Source: Haliotis asinina (lineage: Eukaryota; Mollusca; Gastropoda; Lepetellida; Haliotidae). Taken from it: a stretch of DNA of 64,000 nt. Position numbers and translations under genes: made by a program. The notes below the pieces were generated by a model. The model searched no databases. It saw only the letters and a list, made by a program, of their open reading frames with translations, and was not told the DNA's origin. Shown here piece by piece: positions 57,301 to 64,000 of the stretch (its first letter is position 1; every line of letters begins with the position of its first letter). Location: contig NC_090280.1 in NCBI RefSeq assembly GCF_037392515.1, forward strand, positions 22,821,118-22,885,117, in the 5' to 3' direction.

Positions 57301-60082
57301 GAGGTGCAACCATTCAATTGCAAAAAGTTGATGCATGACTCAGTCTTCTGGAAACATGGGGTTACTGAAATACAAGAAGAATGAATAAAGTGAAGCAAAT
57401 AGTTTCTGATTCATTAACTAGGATTACTCATATTGCCACACTAGTTTCAACATAATTTACAATAAATTCATGGCGATAATTAGAACATTCTTATTTCCCT
57501 TTACTAATATGTTGTGTATGGATTGGTATGGTCAGACCTCTTACCAAGAGAACTGATTCCCTAACTCTCTCGCACTGTACTATGACAGATATTACATAGA
57601 TTTATACCAATTCCGTTTGAATTATTCTTCAAGGTATTTGACACTAAAATTATTCCTATTTTACTGCATGAGTCTGAGGTTTGCTGAGTTAGAGAGCGTA
57701 ATAAATATAGATACCATTCACATCTTTGTATGTAGAAGCTTTCTTGGAGTGAAGACATTGACACCATCCTATACAGTATTGGGTATATGTGGCAGAAATC
57801 CTTTGTATATTCTTACATTTAAATGTTCCATGAAATTTTAAATTAGAGTATAATATATGCACAATGTAAGATAGCATATTTCATGCAGGACATGTGGCAA
57901 GATTAAAATGTTCCCTTGTACAGGACTGGCACTCCCCTCTCTTCTGCAGTTCTAAACCTAGAAGTTCAACTTTCTGAAAGGGCACTTTTGGCAGCATACC
58001 TCAAGTAACTAACAATTGCAAAATACCCGAGGAAGAGAAGTGTCAGACAGGAATTAAAGACAAGAAACAGAAAGCAATGGTATTGCTAGAAGAGCATGCC
58101 TTTGATGACTGGACGTGTAATGACACACTGGTAAGTGGAAACATGAAGTAGTTCCAATACATATTTTAAGAGCCAGTATGTAATGACGTCTTCCTTCCTG
58201 GTCATTAACGATCTATTACGTACAGCTCCATTGAAAACTGTCTCGTGCCTTTGTCCGATCTGAAACCACGTACAGTTAAAATCGTTTTCTGTGCCACAGT
58301 ACAGAAACACACGGCTGTATCGTTTTCGAAGGGTGCTATTTTACATTCCATTTGTAACTTCAGCATTTATCATCCAAAACTGTGTACCGCAGGAGATGTG
58401 GATTGTTTCAGATCAGACGACATCTAAGAGATATCGTTTTGACAGTAGATTTTCCACAAAGCCCTGACAATGATATGACGTCATGAACTCGATAACGTCA
58501 CAATGTTATGACATCGATGCACTGGAAGTCTGATGGTAGTGCTGTCTTCAGACATGTACAGTTTTCACTGAAAACTAATCAAGAATGATTTTGGATGATA
58601 GACAGAATCTCAATCTCGTGTTTCCTGATATCAATTATATCAATACCGTTGGTAAAGGTGAAAATATCCTTGCCAAGCCTCGGATATTTGTTACTTTATC
58701 AACTTGTGTTGATATATTTGATATCAGGAAACACGAGAGTAAGATTCTCTATTTTTTTACACGAGTGGTTGACTGATATCTGCAGGAAACGGGTTGTTAA
58801 CAGTTGTTCAAATGTCAGCTGGTGTTAAGCTACTGCTCACGATACGTCACTCCTATGACAAATACTTCCTGAGGAATACATTCTAGGCAGAGTGATACCA
58901 ATACGGAAGTAGGATAGCAGTACTGTGAATTCTGCGCATTCCTGTACAATGTGGAACATCTGTTTGAAGTAATCTGGTTGATCAAATTTGCAGCATTTAA
59001 AACTAAAGTAAAACTTTGAAAGCATTTATAGAAGACATAAAAACAACGATTTAACGATTTTTAACGATTCTTATTGAATCGTGTGTGAGAGTGTCAGTCC
59101 GTGCGTACGTGCGTGTGTGTCCACGAGCACGTGTGCATGTAATTTGAAAATGGGTATTATATTTATGTAGAGTTTTATTTGAGGTGCTGACAATCAAAAG
59201 ATCACAATCGGAAACCGATCTGTTACTGATGACTTATGGAATTAAGAAATTGTGGAGCCTTAGCCGACAAGCCCATCCATTTAGCTCATGTGCAAATTAC
59301 CATGTGCAATCCTATTATGTGTGTAGTGTTTGATATACAGAGAAAACTAAACTATGTCCCATGTAATACCTTATTTATCAACCGAGTGAATGCTTTGGTA
59401 TCTAAATCGCTTTCGCTCGTTAGATACCGATACCATTCACGAGTTTTATAAATATGGTGTTACACGGGACACAGTTTCGTATTTTATTTATTACTCACCC
59501 AGCATTAGCTAAATAATATCGAGCAAAGTACTTCTTTACTAGGAATTCAACGAGTGTGATGACACTAAGCTTTCCGAGAGTGAAGCAAGGTCTAATGCTA
59601 TTGTGACCGAGGTATGAGCATTTTGACGTCATAACAATAAAACACTCGGACGTCATACGTACGTCATCACGTGGTGTTATTACACAATGTGTAATAACTT
59701 TCTAACATTACCTAACAGTGATATCTACAACGGATGAGTAATAAAATATTGATCGGTGTGTTGAGAAAGCATAAGAGTTAAATCTTTCTGATAAAACAGG
59801 TTAAAGCTATATTGATTGAAACATTGTGTTTTCACAGTATCGCTGTTGATGAAATATAACATAAGTTTCATCAAACGAAAATAAAAGGTTTTAACTTTAT
59901 TAATTGAATAAGAATGTTGATGCTAAATCAGTGTTGTTAATATACTTTGAAATACATCAGTTAAGCTCAGAGACCAATACCAGTACAATCCTCTGTTAAA
60001 AATAGCATCGTGGAAAACATTTCCTGTTGTTGGGTGATTAGTAAATGAAGTATAGGGTCTGTTGAAAAGTGGAGACACGTCC
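54338..60082. other. Non-coding block of unit 3
   Basis: Homologue of 32354-38328. Contains a partial SINE (54885-55030), a Tc1 relic (55530-55800), the LTR-like fragment (56414-56640), the LINE fragment (57640-57845), the V-set relic (58240-58390) and the foldback element (59355-59471). No receptor exon recognised. Confidence 0.6.
58240..58390 (-). pseudogene. V-set relic, unit 3 copy
   Basis: APFENDTAVCFC then TVAQKTILTV on the minus strand. The F-strand tyrosine is now cysteine, a sign of decay. Confidence 0.4.
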
Positions 60083-60497
60083 AGATGTGGAACTGTACCG
60101 TCAGTTTAGGTTTCACCTAGTACTGTGGTCCTCTGTTGAGGAAGATGAAGGATGGAAAGACGTGTAGATGTGAAACTGTACCGTCAGTTTAGGTTTCACC
60201 CAGTACTGTGGTCCTCTGTTGAGGAAGATGAAGGATGGAGAGACGTGTAGCCGTGGAACTGTACAGTTAGTTTAGGTTTCACCTGGTACTGTGGTCCTCT
60301 GTTGAGGAAGATGAAGGATGGAGAGACGTGTAAGTGTGGAACTGTACCGTCAGTTTAGGTTTCACCTAGTACTGTGGTCCATTGATGAGGAAGATGAAGG
60401 ATGGCGAGACGTGTAGACGTGGAACTGTACCGTCAGTTTAGGTTTCACCTAGTACTGTGGTCCATTGATGAGGAAGATGAAGGATGGAGAGATGTGT
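60083..60497. repeat. 83-bp minisatellite, five units (unit 3)
   Basis: Unit starts at 60083, 60166, 60249, 60332 and 60415, next boundary 60498. The rightmost unit holds the end of the gene C tail exon. Confidence 0.9.
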
Positions 60498-60628
60498 AGA
60501 TGTGGAACTGATCCCGCAGGAGTCGTTCGTAATCGTATAGGGGTAAGACAACGTTGTTGGAAGCACGAGGTACATCTCTGAAGTGATGGCATGATCTCTC
60601 TGCCATCACAGTGAGATATTCACCAAAT
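60445..60628 (-). CDS. Gene C last exon: ITAM-like tail
   Basis: 184 nt. GEYLTV, then YDYERLLRDQFHIYTSL and a Ser-rich end. The segment before the ITAM has changed (AERSCHHFRDV instead of AERLSHDFSDV) while the ITAM is identical to gene A. Confidence 0.75.
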
Positions 60629-63600
60629 CTGTAATCACAACATTACACTTATGTTGCACTTGCCCATAGGTGCATGTATTTTTCTTTCAAGCAGTGTGCA
60701 GCGGAAATCACCTCCTATAAACCACTTCAACTATGGTCATAGATTTCCAACACTTTTTTAGCAAATTGTGCATCAGTTACATAGATACATTTGCTACTTT
60801 CTCTGTCATTTCCACAGGTAATCGATGCCGGCGTTTATCTAAGATTTCTAAAGGTACGTTGACTAAATGGTGTTTGACACAGAAGACAGCAACCGTTGAT
60901 ATGAAGATTTGTTCACTAGTTATTACGATGACTGACTCCAGCACTTAAGATAAAAACATGAAAACGTGTACCTGTTGTCCTGGTTCTCTGCAAGTAAAAC
61001 AAAAGACTGAGTAACCGTAAAGAATTAGTCGCTCTCAGACTAGTATATCAACATCACCAAAACTAGAACACCATAAATATGGCTTCATTATGCTCATATA
61101 GGGAATCGAACCTGCGTCTGTGGCGTGAACACCCTATCCACTGGCCTACCGACCGCTCCATTACTGAATAAAGGAATCAAAACAACTTCACAAACTAAAA
61201 TGAGAAGAAAATATTGCAGCACGTCAAGGTGAACCACGGATATGCCCGTATACTGTTCGACGCTGCATTCAACAATATCCCAGCTAGACTACGCTTGTCT
61301 GATACACGCCAGACTTGCCGAGAACACCCAGTGGTTGATATAAAGAGCGTCGATATACGCAACTGGGATACGTCGGAAAAACATGCATGAGCATAATCAA
61401 CCAGCGTTTCTCACCTGTTGTAACAAGCATGGTTGTTGAAGTTCTGACCAGGCCCTCACGTTGGGGTAAATTTTTGTTGGTTGTGGTGTGTTGGGGATTG
61501 GAGGGGTGGGGGTTGAAACTTACATTGCATGCAAAAATATTCATGCATTCGTTGTACCTTTCACGTCCCTGCAAACAAGAACAGTGACTGCTGCCACCAC
61601 AACTGCCACAGCAGTCAGCATAATGGAGTAGACAGCTACGATGGGGACGATGTCGTCTACGTTTGCATCACCTTCTGATACAAGACAAAGATGACACATA
61701 TTTGTATTAAGTATGATAATTCATGTGACAATATAGCGACGTATTTCACCATGGTGTATTTTCTAGTTCCTGTTAGAGCACTAAATAACTTTATGACATA
61801 AATAATGTCAACTGACAAAACAGTATTTTGCTCTACAAGAACTATGACACAATAAAGTAAACAAGCGATGAATAAGAAAGAATCATTCACCGGGATGACC
61901 ATTACAGCTCTCCAGACTAGTGGATCCTTTTCCCCAACACGGCCTATCACCAATATCTGGTAGTGCTTTATGAACACTGAGAAATGTCATAACTATTCGG
62001 ACATCTAGAATATCCGACACTATTTACAATGTTATAGCAATTCTATTATGGCTATTTAAGACTAAATAATCGGGGGTTTTGGTCTCCTTGGTCGGTTTGA
62101 GACACGAGTCCTGTTCCAGGCTTCAGACACTAGACAGTTCCAGCTACGTTTACTCGACATATCAGTACCCTATACGGCAGTTCGAGTTTCACAGTCGTTA
62201 CACATCATGCTAGTTGTTAACCTTCAGACACCAACCTTCTATTTCCTGGTAGCTCCCATCGTTTTCGTCTTCCCTGTGATACGACACCACACTGATAAAA
62301 ATGAACATTGAATGTTAGCATAATGAGAGGAAATTATTAAGCTGTGACACGCTCTCAGTTCATATCGCGCTCCAAGTCGTGTATAGTTTTTGTCTGGTTG
62401 GTTTGTTGTTTAACGCCACACTCAGCAATATGACAACTATATGTTGACGATCTATAAATAAATGGTCTTGGATCACATAATCCAGTGTTCAACAGCACAA
62501 GCATCGATCCCGTTCGTCAGCTTTTACGACAAGTATGGGTTGATGAAAATCACTTTACCACGGGTACTTACACCAATGTGGTGATGAAATATTTATTCAT
62601 CTTACTTGAAGATTGATGAACATACTCACCGATGACGAGCACATCCTCTCTCTGAAAGTTTAAAGTGTGTGGGAACAATTATGCATACAAACTTAAAGTA
62701 TATATTTATTTCTTGCACACTGATGTTACCATTTTTTCTCCATTTAGAAGTTTAAGAGTTTAAGAGATACTGTACATCATACGGTATGAGTTTCAGTAGA
62801 AGGTCAATCAGTGCTAATAGTTGTCAGAATTATAAAATGTTAATAGACCTGTAGTTTTGGTTGCAAACGGTTCCGGACTGTTTTTCAGACATTCTACATA
62901 ACACTACCCCTTAAATAATTCGTATGACCTGTTTAACGTCATCTGAATCAACCGACGTGACGCACTAGAATGACGTCCAGCACCAACCTACTATCTCCTC
63001 GTAGCCTCCGCCTGTGTCTGCGTCACGGGTGTATGTGACAACGCTGGGGGAAGGAAATGTAGAAAGTGGTTGGATTCAAGAATATTTACAAAAAACAATC
63101 AGCTGTCCTCAGACACAAAATTTTGCAAAAGGACAAAATAGTTGTTACAGTTATATGCATGAATGTGTTCACAAAATGGGTAAGCAAGTTATCAGTATTT
63201 GAAGCTCTTCTAACGTTTGCCTGAAAGAACGAAATCTTTTTGACACCAACAGCTCATTAACGATGTGCCATTAATTCTGCTTGGGCTTATGCCTCACATA
63301 TACTGCTACTGATAAGTGAAATAGAGCTAATCAAATCACTGTATTTGTGATTAAGTGTTTCCACAATAGCAGCTACTACATAATTTTAAGTCAGCTGTTT
63401 ACACATTTGGCCTTACTCACCGATTATATGTGCATCCTCTACCTGAAACAAATAATTTTGTGTAAATAATGACATATCCACAATGTTAGATGCAAAATAG
63501 AAGATAAACGAATTTCCTGTATAATTATACATCTTTGAAGTGGAAATAAATATCTTGCTATTTGTAGAACGACATGTTTATAGAACGACATGTTTGTACA

Positions 63601-64000
63601 ACGACATGTTTGTAGAACAAACGCAACCTGAGTAACACCAGTGTCTTGAGGCATGAATGTCGATTAAAACTAGTGTCCTGGAGCCAATGTAAACATAAAC
63701 TTGGAAACTGAAGTTCATTAAACATGTAAATTTGTGCACACTGTTGATATATATCCTCTTCAAGCATCATCTTGAAGGTTCCATACTGAATTACTTTAGA
63801 AACGCGAGTATCATATTATCATTCATTATGGAGGATGCAAAACGAACAGAAACTGTGCTCGAATTAATCTGACTTTCACAGATGAACTTGACGCATACCA
63901 AGAACTGCCCACGTGACCCACCATTTGCTGGAAATCAACTTTTCACCTGCAAAATCCGTGAAAATGCATAAACGTGGCGTTTTCACAACACATTGTCAGA
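60445..64000 (-). CDS. Gene C: IgSF receptor, 3' part only (5' part beyond window)
   Basis: Recognised exons: 63442-63421 microexon, 63043-62988 Y1, 62651-62630 microexon, 62291-62236 Y2, 61674-61558 TM-b, 60987-60972 microexon, 60628-60445 tail. All lengths equal those of genes A and B and the phases chain without a stop. By analogy, TM-a, Ig2, Ig1, V and leader should lie to the right of 64000. Sequence is closest to gene A across TM-b and the tail. The real coding sequence inside the window ends, going rightwards, at 63442. Confidence 0.7.
61101..61159 (-). mobile_element. tRNA-derived SINE head (unit 3)
   Basis: B box AGGTTCGATTCCC on the minus strand, same insertion as 19465. Confidence 0.55.
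61558..61674 (-). CDS. Gene C TM-b exon
   Basis: 117 nt, same coding sequence as gene A as far as I can read: EGDANVDDIVPIVAVYSIML, then the hydrophobic span and CRDVK. Confidence 0.75.
62236..62291 (-). CDS. Gene C Y2 exon
   Basis: 56 nt, VVSYHREDENDGSYQEIE. The acceptor is weaker (TTTTTATCAG). Confidence 0.65.
62630..62651 (-). CDS. Gene C second 22-nt microexon
   Basis: Identical to 20984-21005 with the same splice sites. Confidence 0.6.
62988..63043 (-). CDS. Gene C Y1 exon
   Basis: 56 nt, encodes VVTYTRDADTGGGYEEIV, as in gene A. Confidence 0.7.
63421..63442 (-). CDS. Gene C first 22-nt microexon
   Basis: Acceptor TTTGTTTCAG, donor GTGAGTAAG; adds GRGCTYNR in the chained frame. The last gene C exon I can see before the right edge. 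Confidence 0.6.

Overview
The window looks like nuclear DNA of a gastropod mollusc, most likely an abalone (Haliotis). The reasons are spliced immunoglobulin-superfamily (IgSF) exons with phase-1 introns, low gene density, several SINE, LINE, LTR, Tc1 and foldback families, and many copies of a ~260-bp repeat (TTTTACGCCGCACTCAGCAA...) that I associate from memory with Haliotis. The genus is an inference; gene models were built by eye from splice sites, phases and comparison of internal copies.

Left flank (1-11.5 kb): a palindromic ~100-118-bp satellite (60-720), two SINE copies, a CATAT-rich simple repeat, one nearly complete non-LTR retrotransposon on the minus strand (5150-8640), a small foldback element (9946-10076) and a ~150-bp repeat present twice in inverted orientation (3045-3185 and 11195-11350). 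I see no host gene here.

Main region (11.5-64 kb): a head-to-tail cluster of minus-strand IgSF receptor genes in about three 19-23-kb units. Gene A (28455 down to 18816) and gene B (51525 down to 38359) look complete. Gene C (from beyond the right edge down to 60445) is partial. Each gene is built from phase-compatible modules: leader, V-like Ig exon, two further Ig exons, a transmembrane exon (TM-a), two duplicated cytoplasmic cassettes (a 22-nt microexon plus a 56-nt exon with a YEEI or YQEI motif), a second transmembrane exon (TM-b), a 16-nt microexon and a last exon carrying an ITAM-like YxxL-x7-YxxL motif. The ITAM exon is open and of identical length in all three units. Three further V exons (11572-11925, 32005-32353, about 53990-54337) are broken.

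The cluster shows recent turnover. V-exon flanks are swapped between units. One leader intron has become coding sequence and now supplies a signal peptide. The 83-bp repeat that contains the end of the ITAM exon differs in copy number (6, 1 and 5 units). Which two units resemble each other most changes along the duplication. Introns and spacers hold Tc1 relics, LINE fragments, SINEs, a solo LTR with target-site duplication, and a coding-poor LTR pair. The best reading is a small, rapidly evolving family of putative activating immune-type receptors using Src/Syk-type tyrosine motifs.
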